From Robiginitomaculum sp036478975 (GTDB lineage Bacteria > Pseudomonadota > Alphaproteobacteria > Caulobacterales > Maricaulaceae): 13,119 bases of DNA. Below are positions 1-6,673 of this stretch, piece after piece; within the stretch, counting starts at the first letter, position 1; each line of letters opens with the position of its first letter. The DNA is taken from positions 1 through 13,119 of the forward strand of contig JAZGFA010000218.1 in assembly GCA_036478975.1 (NCBI GenBank), given 5' to 3'. The translations under genes were made by a program, and so were the position numbers. The notes below the pieces were generated by a model. It searched no databases. It was not told the origin of the DNA and worked only from the letters and a program-made list of their open reading frames with translations.

Positions 1-230
1 TTCATCCCGCGCGAGGCGAGGTAAGGCGCGGGGCGCAGGCCCGGCTCTTCGCGCAAAACCTCATAGGCAATGTCGGAGGTTTTAAAGGTCACTTGAAATT
101 CGCCCTCGCGTATATGGGCAATAGCAAATAATTTCCCGTCCACCTTCCAAACATCCGACCCGCCCCACTGAATAACATGCTCGGTGTAAGGCAGCGCGCC
201 GCAAAAGGCGTTATAGGTGGTCAGGTCCAC
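1..230 (-). CDS. YjbR/MmcQ-like (DUF419) protein, 3' end cut by window edge
   Basis: An open frame starts with GTG at 230 and stays open to the left edge, giving 76 complete codons with no stop. The translation has the family pattern: an N-terminal stretch with FCGALP, then WGGSDVWKVDGKLFAIA, then an acidic turn, TFKTSD, and EEPGLRPAPYLASRGMK. That order (Phe/Cys/LP, WG..VWKV.GK.FA, PG..PAPYLA) is typical of YjbR/MmcQ proteins, small CyaY-fold proteins of about 110-120 residues, so roughly 40 residues are missing. Their biochemical role is not firmly known, although some bind DNA. No ATG lies in this frame near the beginning, and a GGA sits about 7 bases before the GTG, so GTG is the chosen start. 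Only one base separates it from the sufA stop codon, so it is probably the last or a late gene of the suf transcript. Confidence 0.8.
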   Translation of the reverse strand, partial: MDLTTYNAFCGALPYTEHVIQWGGSDVWKVDGKLFAIAHIREGEFQVTFKTSDIAYEVLREEPGLRPAPYLASRGM

Positions 231-231
231 G

Positions 232-591
232 TTAATCCGCAATAGCCGGAACAATCGTCACGCTAATGCCGCAACCGCAAGCATCCGTTTCTTGGGGGTT
301 TTTGAAGGTGAATGTGCTCGACAGCACGCTGACTTCATAATCGACAACCGAGCCAAGGATAAATAGCACGGCCTTGGCATCGACGACGATTTGCACGTCC
401 TTATCTTCGACGACCTCGTCAAGCGGGCTGATTTCGCTGACATAGTCCATGACATATTCCATGCCGGCGCAGCCGCCATTTTTCACGCCAACGCGCAAAA
501 AACCCTGCTCGCGCTCGGACAGGATTTCACGCACGCGCGCCGCAGCAGCGTCGGTCAAAGTTACTAATTTAGGTCTGGGGCGTCGTGCCAT
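232..591 (-). CDS. sufA: SufA/IscA-type A-type Fe-S carrier protein
   Basis: This 119-residue protein of the HesB/IscA/SufA family carries Fe-S clusters from the SufBCD scaffold to target apoproteins in the cytoplasm. The three cysteines that define the family are present: C41 in GGCAGMEY and the C105/C107 pair in ACGCGIS near the C terminus. Length and domain cover match A-type carriers, with a short basic N-terminal tail (MARRPRPK). The start codon at 591 follows sufT by 11 bases. Its Shine-Dalgarno-like AGGA overlaps the TAG stop of sufT, which suggests coupled translation. Position as the last assembly gene of the operon agrees with a carrier role. It could equally be named iscA or erpA by sequence alone; SufA is preferred from context. 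Confidence 0.93.
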   Translation of the reverse strand: MARRPRPKLVTLTDAAAARVREILSEREQGFLRVGVKNGGCAGMEYVMDYVSEISPLDEVVEDKDVQIVVDAKAVLFILGSVVDYEVSVLSSTFTFKNPQETDACGCGISVTIVPAIAD

Positions 592-602
592 AATTGTGGG
601 TC

Positions 603-1070
603 CTAAAACATATTCAATTCAAGTCGAGCCTCATCGCTCATGCGTTCCATCGTCCAGGGCGGGTCAAACACCATGGAGACTTCACAGCGGCGCACGCCGG
701 CGACTACTTCGCAGGCTTCGCGCACCCATTCGGGCATTTCGCCGGCCACGGGACAGCCCGGAGCCGTCAAGGTCATATCGACCTTAAGCAGGCGGTCATC
801 CTCAAGCTCGACCTTATAAATCAGGCCAAGCTCGTAAACGTCAACCGGGATTTCCGGATCATAGACCGTTTTAATCTGGGCGATAACATCGACAGTAATG
901 CGCTCGATTTCTTCAGGCGTAGGCGGCTTTATCGGCGCGCCGGACACGTCAACAATATCGCGCTTGGGCTTATCAGCGCTAGGGGCCGTTTCCACATGCG
1001 CGTCTAGCCCCGGTATTTGGGCATTGGCGAGGGCTTCGGCGTCCCTTTGTCTATTGGTCATATCGGTCAT
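603..1070 (-). CDS. sufT: SufT, DUF59/MIP18-family Fe-S maturation factor
   Basis: This 155-residue protein has a variable N-terminal region of about 50 residues followed by a MIP18/DUF59 domain. Recognisable blocks are DPEIPVDVYELGLIY (residues 71-85), the TAPGCP motif with the conserved cysteine C106, and the C-terminal FDPPWTMERMSDEARLELNMF block typical of the SUF-linked branch. SufT-type proteins assist maturation of Fe-S proteins and are common in suf operons of alphaproteobacteria and Gram-positives; their exact step is not settled. The ATG at 1070 has an AGGAA five bases upstream and is preferred over the in-frame ATG at 1061. It lies 25 bases after sufS and 11 bases before sufA. Confidence 0.92.
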   Translation of the reverse strand: MTDMTNRQRDAEALANAQIPGLDAHVETAPSADKPKRDIVDVSGAPIKPPTPEEIERITVDVIAQIKTVYDPEIPVDVYELGLIYKVELEDDRLLKVDMTLTAPGCPVAGEMPEWVREACEVVAGVRRCEVSMVFDPPWTMERMSDEARLELNMF

Positions 1071-1095
1071 GTTAGTTCCTATATAGGCGCTTTTA

Positions 1096-2313
1096 TCAGT
1101 TTAAAAAGAGCGCCGCCTTTTTTACCGCCGCGATAAGGCGATCAGCCTCATCCAGCGTATTGTAAATTCCAAAGCTCGCGCGCGCCGTAGAGTGTATGCC
1201 AAAGCGCTTCATTAGCGGCTGGGTGCAATGCTGCCCTGCCCGCACGGCTACGCCATATTTATCGAGTATCTGCGCGATGTCATGGGCGTGCGCGCCCTCT
1301 AATGTAAACGATAGCACTGGCCCTTTATCCTTGGCCTCGCCGATAAGGCGAAAGCTATTTACGTCGCGAAGCCCGTCAAGGGCGTGATAATAGACCGCCA
1401 TTTCATGCTTATGGGCGGCCTGTAAATCAATCCCGCCGAGCCAGTCAATCGCCGCGCCAAGGCCAATCGCTTGCACAATTGGCGGGGTTCCGGCCTCAAA
1501 ACGGTGGGGGGGCGCATTATAGGTGATGCGGTCTTCAAACACGTCTTCAATCATCTCGCCGCCGCCTTGGAACGGCTGCAAGCGCTCTAGGGCTTCGGTC
1601 TTGCCGTAAAGCGCGCCAATCCCCGTCGGCCCGTAAAGCTTATGGCCAGTCATGCAAAAATAATCGCAATCCAAATTGGTCACATCAATATCCATATGCA
1701 CGGCGGATTGCGTGCCATCGACCACCATCAAAGCGCCGGCGCCATGGGCCCATTCGCCCATCATTTTAACCGGATTTATCGTGCCTAAAACATTGGACAT
1801 ATGCACGATTGAAACTATGCGGGTGCGCGCCGATAACATGGCCTTATAGGCGTCTAAATCGAGACTGCCATCATCTAGCACGGGCACAAATTTAATCACC
1901 GCGCCGTAACGCTCGCGCAGAAAATGCCACGGCACAATATTGGAGTGATGCTCCATCTGGCTTAGGATAATCTCGTCGCCGGATTCTATCTCTCCGGATA
2001 GGCCATAGGCCACCAGATTAAGCGCTTCGCTCGCGCCCTTGGTGAAGACAATATTCTCTGGCTTTGGCGCGCCTAAAAACGCCGCCACTTTAGCCCGCGC
2101 GCCTTCAAATTGCTCCGTGGTTTCATTGGCCATAGTGTGCAGGCCGCGATGCACATTCGCGTAAGCGCCGCGCATTTGCCCCGTCATAGCATCCAGCACA
2201 AAGTCCGGCTTTTGCGCGCTGGCGGCATTGTCCAAATAGGCTAGCGGCTTGCCATTTATCTCGCGGGCGAGAATTGGGAATTGGGCGCGGATTTTATTGA
2301 CGTTAAAGCTCAT
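1096..2313 (-). CDS. sufS: Cysteine desulfurase SufS (class II, PLP-dependent)
   Basis: This 405-residue enzyme removes sulfur from L-cysteine, forming a persulfide for cluster assembly plus alanine. It is a fold-type I PLP enzyme. Visible landmarks are YLDNAASAQKP near the N terminus, the QMEHHSN block (H122-H123) that stacks on the cofactor, D199 and Q202 of the VDGTQS motif, the PLP-binding lysine K225 in TGHKLYGPTG, and the catalytic cysteine C363 in RAGQHC. The RAGQHC loop is the short, ordered loop of class II (SufS/CsdA) enzymes and separates it from the IscS-like enzyme upstream in the operon. The start at 2313 has a GGAGG eight bases upstream, inside the end of sufD, and only three bases separate the two genes. 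Class II enzymes usually need SufE or SufU as sulfur acceptor; neither is in this window. Confidence 0.96.
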   Translation of the reverse strand: MSFNVNKIRAQFPILAREINGKPLAYLDNAASAQKPDFVLDAMTGQMRGAYANVHRGLHTMANETTEQFEGARAKVAAFLGAPKPENIVFTKGASEALNLVAYGLSGEIESGDEIILSQMEHHSNIVPWHFLRERYGAVIKFVPVLDDGSLDLDAYKAMLSARTRIVSIVHMSNVLGTINPVKMMGEWAHGAGALMVVDGTQSAVHMDIDVTNLDCDYFCMTGHKLYGPTGIGALYGKTEALERLQPFQGGGEMIEDVFEDRITYNAPPHRFEAGTPPIVQAIGLGAAIDWLGGIDLQAAHKHEMAVYYHALDGLRDVNSFRLIGEAKDKGPVLSFTLEGAHAHDIAQILDKYGVAVRAGQHCTQPLMKRFGIHSTARASFGIYNTLDEADRLIAAVKKAALFLN

Positions 2314-2316
2314 CGC

Positions 2317-3396
2317 CTATGCCTCCAGCCATGTAGTGATTTTCGCCAAAATATCGGCGCGTAAATCCTCATCATCCATGTCGTCAAACACGTCAGCGAC
2401 GAAGGCTTGGGTCAATAATGCGCGGGCGGCCTTAACCGGAATGCCGCGCTGGCGCATGTAAAACAGCGCCTGCTCGTCAAGCTGTCCGATAGTATTGCCA
2501 TGGGCGCAGGCCACATCATCGGCGTAAATCTCAAGCTCTGGCTTGGAGCGTATCTCGCAGCTGTCAGACAGCATAAGCGCGTCATGGCGCATTTCCGCAT
2601 CGGTTAATTGCGCCGCTTGCAGGACGTGGAACTTGCCTTGGAAAACCCCGCGCGCCTTGCCCGTGACCACGCCTTTTACCGCTTGGCGAATATGGGCGTT
2701 AGGGGCGGACAATTCTATATGGCTAGTCATGTCGCAATGGCGTTTTTCGTCAATCAAATACGTGCCATTTATCACGGCGGAGATGTTCTCGCCCTCGCCG
2801 TGAACGCGGGTTTCAAAACGGGTCAGCCCTGCGCCAAAGCTTAGCGTATATTGCTCTAGCCGCGCATCATCTTCCATAGCAATGCAGGCGGTGGAAATAC
2901 GGGTTACATCAGCCGGGTCATCATGGATAATGGTGCGGGTCAGGCTCGCCCCCGCCGCGATGTGGATTTGCAAATCAATATTGGCGAAACTGTTACTGCC
3001 CGCGCGGTGATGTTCGACCATGGATAGGCTCGCGCCTTTATCGACCATGATAGCTATATGGCTGTGGCCGCGCGCAATGTTTTCAATATCCAGCGTCGCG
3101 CTTTTTAGCCCCGCAGCCACGTAAAAATTCCAGCTTTCACCGGCGAAATAATGGGCAAGCTTAGCCATTTGACCCTCGCCCTTATGGCCGTCGCCGCGCG
3201 AGATTTTTACCTCTTCGCTAGCAGTAAATTGCGGGTTTGCTTCTTGGCTTATCCCGGCCGCATTGCCCGGCACAAAGGCGCGCACATCCGTCCACTTCCA
3301 CGCCTCATTACGGCGATGGGGCAGCGGAAAACCAATGGCCATTTCGCCCTCGCTCATATCGCGTGCTTTGGGCATATTACGCGACATAAGCGTCAT
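2317..3396 (-). CDS. sufD: SufD, subunit of the SufBCD Fe-S scaffold
   Basis: This protein of up to 359 residues forms the SufBC2D complex, the scaffold on which Fe-S clusters are built. The N-terminal block PLPHRRNEAWKWTD matches the 'GLPTR..E.WKYT' entry of SufD. The C-terminal core holds LEIYADDVACAHGNTIGQLD, in which H299 corresponds to E. coli SufD His360, a proposed cluster-assembly ligand. The protein is shorter than E. coli SufD (423 residues), mostly before and within the beta-helix. The start is uncertain: ATG 3396 overlaps sufC by 20 bases, ATG 3387 has GAAGG at 10 bases and looks best served, and ATG 3375 lies just after the sufC stop with no ribosome site. All share the same core. 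The gene ends three bases before sufS. Confidence 0.93.
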   Translation of the reverse strand: MTLMSRNMPKARDMSEGEMAIGFPLPHRRNEAWKWTDVRAFVPGNAAGISQEANPQFTASEEVKISRGDGHKGEGQMAKLAHYFAGESWNFYVAAGLKSATLDIENIARGHSHIAIMVDKGASLSMVEHHRAGSNSFANIDLQIHIAAGASLTRTIIHDDPADVTRISTACIAMEDDARLEQYTLSFGAGLTRFETRVHGEGENISAVINGTYLIDEKRHCDMTSHIELSAPNAHIRQAVKGVVTGKARGVFQGKFHVLQAAQLTDAEMRHDALMLSDSCEIRSKPELEIYADDVACAHGNTIGQLDEQALFYMRQRGIPVKAARALLTQAFVADVFDDMDDEDLRADILAKITTWLEA

Positions 3397-4123
3397 AGCC
3401 TTCGGCTTCTAGCTTTTTAGCAAAACCCGCGTCGCCGCTCGCGACGATTTTCCCGTCGACAAGCACGTGCACTTTATCAGGCACGATATAGTCAAGCAGG
3501 CGCTGATAATGGGTGATAATCAACATGGAACGGTCCTGCGCTCGCAGGGCATTGACCCCGTCCGCGACAATGCGCAGAGCGTCGACATCAAGCCCGCTAT
3601 CGGTCTCGTCCATAATGATGCATTTTGGCTCTAGCATCATCATTTGGAATATCTCCATGCGCTTTTTCTCGCCGCCGGAAAACCCGACATTAAGCGGACG
3701 CCTGAGCATGTCCGGCTTAATCTTAAGCTGGGCGGCAATCGCGCGCGCCTTTTTAAGAAACTCCGGAGCGCCAAGCTCATCCTCGCCGCGCGCCTTAAGC
3801 TGGGCATTAAGCGCCGTGCGCAAAAACGTCATGCTCGGCACGCCGGGGATTTCAAGCGGGTATTGGAAGGACAAAAACAGCCCCGCCGCCGCGCGTTCCT
3901 CTGGCTCCATGGACAGCAAGTCATCACCGTTCAAAGCAGCGCTCCCGCCCGTAACCTCGTAACCATCACGGCCCGTCAGCACGTAAGACAGGGTAGATTT
4001 CCCCGCCCCATTAGGCCCCATAATCGCATGGACTTCACCGGCTGGAATTTCAAGCGATAGCCCCTTGAGGATAGGTTTAGAGCCTTCATCAACTGAGGCA
4101 TTTAAACTATTGATTTTTAACAT
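3377..4123 (-). CDS. sufC: SufC, ABC-type ATPase of the SufBCD complex
   Basis: This 248-residue soluble ABC ATPase drives conformational change of SufB-SufD during cluster assembly. All nucleotide-binding elements are present: Walker A GPNGAGKST (residues 36-44, K42), Q-loop Q87 in SFQYP, the signature FSGGEKKR (148-155), Walker B CIIMDETDSGLD (from 168, E173) and the H-loop histidine H205 in ITHYQRLL. The GGEKKRMEI signature and DETDSGLD are specific to SufC rather than to transporters, and no membrane partner is nearby. The ribosome site is weak (GAG about 10 bases upstream of ATG 4123), unlike other genes here, and a stop codon four codons upstream fixes the start. The 124-base gap before it holds an inverted-repeat element with a possible promoter. 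The 3' end overlaps sufD. Confidence 0.96.
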   Translation of the reverse strand: MLKINSLNASVDEGSKPILKGLSLEIPAGEVHAIMGPNGAGKSTLSYVLTGRDGYEVTGGSAALNGDDLLSMEPEERAAAGLFLSFQYPLEIPGVPSMTFLRTALNAQLKARGEDELGAPEFLKKARAIAAQLKIKPDMLRRPLNVGFSGGEKKRMEIFQMMMLEPKCIIMDETDSGLDVDALRIVADGVNALRAQDRSMLIITHYQRLLDYIVPDKVHVLVDGKIVASGDAGFAKKLEAEGYDAYVA

Positions 4124-4152
4124 TATTTCTTACTCATTATTTTCATTGAACG

Positions 4153-4236
4153 TCCGCTCATCCCTGCGAAAGCAGGGACCTTTGCACATTCCATTATACC
4201 GATGCACAGCTCCCTGCTTTCGCAGGGATGAGCGGA
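4153..4236. repeat. Perfect 26-bp inverted repeat element (REP/MITE-like), 84 bp in total
   Basis: Two arms, 4153-4178 and 4211-4236, are exact reverse complements over all 26 bases and are separated by 32 bases. Each arm contains its own hairpin: the left has TCCCTGC-GAAA-GCAGGGA (seven-base-pair stem, four-base loop) and the right has the same stem around TTTC. The spacer has an imperfect direct repeat, ACCTTTGCACA at 4178-4188 and ACCGATGCACA at 4198-4208 (9 of 11 identical). The GCGAAAGC core in a G/C stem resembles dispersed REP-type elements of many proteobacteria (recalled family likeness, not searched). It fills most of the gap between the Rid gene and sufC. Only this copy was seen in the window. 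Confidence 0.93.
4193..4198 (-). promoter_or_regulatory. Possible -10 element (TATAAT) inside the inverted repeat, facing sufC
   Basis: Read on the minus strand, the spacer between the repeat arms contains a perfect TATAAT hexamer, about 70 bases upstream of the sufC start. No good -35 hexamer is found 16-18 bases before it (the sequence there is the end of the hairpin stem) and there is no TG extension. If active, it could supply extra transcription of sufC, sufD and sufS beyond the element. The match may be chance in an A/T-rich spacer. Confidence 0.3.
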
Positions 4237-4247
4237 TAGGGGGAAAA

Positions 4248-4643
4248 TTATCCCTTATACGCCGTCACTTCGATTTCGATTTTCATTTTTTCGTCGATGA
4301 GGCCAGCAACCACCATTGTGGCGGCGGGGAGGATATTGCCGAAATGCTGCTGGATAACCGGCAGGATTTTTGGAACATCGGCGCGGTCAGACACGGTATA
4401 TTGCACGCGCGCCGTATGGCCTAGCTCAAAGCCAGCGGATTTTAGCGCCGCCATAATATTGGTAAATGCGTTTTGCGTTTGCTGGGCCGCGCCTTCTGGC
4501 AATTCTTTTTTGTTATAATCATAGCCAACCGTGCCAGAAACAAAGCACCAATCGCCCTGCACTACGGCGCGGCTCATGGCGTAATGTTTTTCGCCTTCTG
4601 AAAGCTGGATAAGTTTACGTTTTGCGTCGGTTTTCTTAGTCAT
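4248..4643 (-). CDS. Rid (YjgF/YER057c/UK114) family protein without the RidA catalytic arginine
   Basis: This 131-residue protein covers the whole Rid fold (SRAVVQGDWCFVSGTVGYD near the N terminus, NIMAALKSAGFELGHTARVQYTVSD in the middle, IEIEVTA at the end). Rid proteins form trimers with active sites between subunits; archetypal RidA hydrolyses reactive enamines/imines produced by PLP enzymes. That activity needs an arginine in a PAR motif (R105 in E. coli/Salmonella RidA). Here the motif reads PAATMVV, so alanine stands in its place, as in Rid subfamilies not known to deaminate imines. The substrate cannot be told. ATG 4643 is chosen because GGAG lies about seven bases upstream; the in-frame ATG 4655 lacks this. 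It sits 30 bases after the lipoprotein gene and before the inverted repeat and sufC, an unusual place. Confidence 0.85.
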   Translation of the reverse strand: MTKKTDAKRKLIQLSEGEKHYAMSRAVVQGDWCFVSGTVGYDYNKKELPEGAAQQTQNAFTNIMAALKSAGFELGHTARVQYTVSDRADVPKILPVIQQHFGNILPAATMVVAGLIDEKMKIEIEVTAYKG

Positions 4644-4673
4644 GTTAGTCTCCATTAAAAATTGTGGTGTTGT

Positions 4674-5168
4674 TTAAGGGCAGAGATCAATCTGCCAATT
4701 ATCTTTGTTCTCGCCGCGCCAACATTTGGCCTTTAGGCCATATGTGACGAGGGTTTGCGCCCCGTCTTCATCTTTAGAAAATATCGCATAAAGGCTTTCA
4801 CCCTTAACGCTATCATCCATAAGCCCGTCTGAAATAGCGAGCAATATGGAGCCGCCATCGCGGTCATAAATAGACACCGAGCTTTCCTGTTGTTTGCCTT
4901 CGCCTAAGGCTTCCGGCGTAAAATATGTGCTGATTTTAGCGACCGCGCTCGTATGGCTCTCGCCGATTTCAAGCCCGACAAATTTCGCCATATCCATAGA
5001 ATAGCTGTCATAGTCGATATCGGCAGGCGGATTAGAGCCGTCACTGGTTCTATCTGGCAAAGCCGTTCCATGGGGCACATCAGGCACTATCGCGTCCGAA
5101 ACCGGCGCGCCATTGCCGCAAGCGGTCAGCACAAGCGCCGCGCTTATTATAGTAAAAAGCTTCATCAT
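4674..5168 (-). CDS. Small lipoprotein of unknown function
   Basis: The 164-residue protein begins with a lipoprotein signal: MMK, a hydrophobic run, and the lipobox LTAC with C17 as the acylated residue, followed by GNGAPVSD. Gly at +2 suggests outer-membrane sorting if the E. coli rule applies. Residues 18-55 are Pro/Asp/Ser/Gly rich, like a linker. The rest is an acidic globular domain with no catalytic motif I recognise, ending in CWRGENKDNWQIDLCP; C149 and C163 may form a disulfide in the periplasm. I do not recognise the family with certainty. The gene is joined to sufB by overlapping codons (GGATGATGAA: the sufB stop TGA lies within the tandem ATGs at 5168 and 5165), so it is translated with the Fe-S operon although its product is exported. 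The true start may be either ATG. Confidence 0.8.
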   Translation of the reverse strand: MMKLFTIISAALVLTACGNGAPVSDAIVPDVPHGTALPDRTSDGSNPPADIDYDSYSMDMAKFVGLEIGESHTSAVAKISTYFTPEALGEGKQQESSVSIYDRDGGSILLAISDGLMDDSVKGESLYAIFSKDEDGAQTLVTYGLKAKCWRGENKDNWQIDLCP

Positions 5169-6673
5169 CCTACCGAACCTTCCAAACTAATCGCCACGAG
5201 TTTTTGCGCTTCAACGGCAAATTCCATTGGCAGTTTTTGCAGCACGTCACGGCAAAAACCATTGACTAAAAGCGCCACGGCGTCTTCTTCGGACAGGCCG
5301 CGCTGGCGACAGTAAAACAGCTGATCTTCCGACAATTTACTGGTGGTCGCTTCGTGTTCAAATTGGGCGGTCGGGGTGTTGCTTTCAATATAGGGAACCG
5401 TATGCGCCCCGCATGTGTCGCCGATAAGCAGGCTATCGCACTGGGTGAAATTACGGGCGCCAACGGCTTTGCGGTGGGCGCTAACAAGGCCGCGATATGT
5501 GGAGTTAGATTTACCCGCGCTAATGCCCTTAGAGATGACCCGTGATTTGGTGTTCTTGCCCAAATGTATCATCTTGGTGCCGGTGTCGGCTTGTTGATGA
5601 CCATTAGTGATGGCGATGGAGTAAAACTCCCCTTGGGAGCCATCGCCGCGCAAAATACAGCTTGGATATTTCCACGTCACAGCGGATCCCGTCTCGACCT
5701 GCGTCCATGAGACTTTAGAATTTTTACCCCGGCAATCGGCGCGCTTAGTGACGAAATTATACACCCCGCCCTTACCGTCTTTATCGCCCGGCCACCAGTT
5801 TTGCACGGTGGAATATTTGACCTCGGCGTCATCATGGACAATGATTTCGACAATCGCCGCGTGCAGTTGATTTTCGTCACGCATTGGCGCGGTGCAGCCC
5901 TCAAGATAGCTAACATAACTGCCCTTATCGGCGATAATCAATGTGCGCTCAAATTGGCCCGTGCCCTCGGCGTTCATGCGAAAATAGGTCGAGAGTTCCA
6001 TCGGGCAGCGCACGCCCGGCGGGATGTAAACAAAACTGCCATCGGAGAACACCGCATTATTAAGCGTGGCGTAGTAATTATCGGTCAGGGGCACAACAGA
6101 GCCCATATATTTACGCACCAGCTCCGGATGCTCTTTCACGGCCTCAGAGAATGAGCAGAAAATCACGCCTTTTTCCGCCAGCTCTTTTTTGAATGTGGTG
6201 ACGACTGATACGCTATCAAGCACCGCGTCAACGGCGACCCTTGGCGCGCCGGCGACCCCCGCGAGAACCTCTTGCTCTTTGAGGGATATGCCAAGCTTTT
6301 CATAAATAGCGAGGATTTCCGGATCAATTTCGTCAAGAGATTGCGGCTTGTCGGAATCCTTTTTCGGCGCGGCGTAATAATAGGCATCTTGGTAATCAAT
6401 ATCGGGAAAATCCACCATCGCCCATTTCGGCGGCTCTAGAGTGAGCCAGCGCGCATAGGCCTCAAGACGCCAATCGAGCAGCCATTGCGGCTCGTCTTTT
6501 TTGGCCGAGATAAAGCGCACAGTGTCTTCATCAAGACCCTTAGGCGCAAACTCTTGCTCAATATCGCTCTCAAAGCCATATTTATATTTATCGGCCTCAA
6601 GACTACTGGTCGCGTCAACGGTTTGCGCGTCAATGCTGTCCTTGGCGATTTGCGATTTAACGTCAGCACCCAT
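5165..6673 (-). CDS. sufB: SufB, core subunit of the SufBCD Fe-S scaffold
   Basis: This 502-residue protein (E. coli SufB: 495) is the subunit on which clusters form, together with SufC and SufD. Key residues line up with those studied in E. coli: C260 in YLEGCTAP (E. coli C254), C412 in FTQCDSLLIG (C405), and E439-H440-E441 in FEHEATTSK (E432-H433-E434). A further cysteine, C421, is in the conserved GDTCGAHT. The start is ATG 6673, whose A is also the last base of the upstream TAA stop (TAATG), with GGAG seven bases before it; the frame is open further upstream but that part encodes no SufB sequence. It is the third gene of the operon. The next gene is the lipoprotein, not sufC as is usual. 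Confidence 0.97.
   Translation of the reverse strand: MGADVKSQIAKDSIDAQTVDATSSLEADKYKYGFESDIEQEFAPKGLDEDTVRFISAKKDEPQWLLDWRLEAYARWLTLEPPKWAMVDFPDIDYQDAYYYAAPKKDSDKPQSLDEIDPEILAIYEKLGISLKEQEVLAGVAGAPRVAVDAVLDSVSVVTTFKKELAEKGVIFCSFSEAVKEHPELVRKYMGSVVPLTDNYYATLNNAVFSDGSFVYIPPGVRCPMELSTYFRMNAEGTGQFERTLIIADKGSYVSYLEGCTAPMRDENQLHAAIVEIIVHDDAEVKYSTVQNWWPGDKDGKGGVYNFVTKRADCRGKNSKVSWTQVETGSAVTWKYPSCILRGDGSQGEFYSIAITNGHQQADTGTKMIHLGKNTKSRVISKGISAGKSNSTYRGLVSAHRKAVGARNFTQCDSLLIGDTCGAHTVPYIESNTPTAQFEHEATTSKLSEDQLFYCRQRGLSEEDAVALLVNGFCRDVLQKLPMEFAVEAQKLVAISLEGSVG

Noticed and set aside
594..1007. Plus-strand open frame opposite sufT
   Set aside because: Shadow of sufT with no recognisable domain; the minus-strand product is a clear MIP18-domain protein.
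4153..4236. CRISPR repeat or simple intrinsic terminator as explanation for the inverted repeat
   Set aside because: There is only one pair, in opposite orientations, with no spacer series, and neither arm is followed by the T-run expected of a Rho-independent terminator on the operon strand.
4644..4655. Upstream ATG 4655 for the Rid gene
   Set aside because: The GGAG ribosome site lies between the two ATGs and serves the one at 4643.
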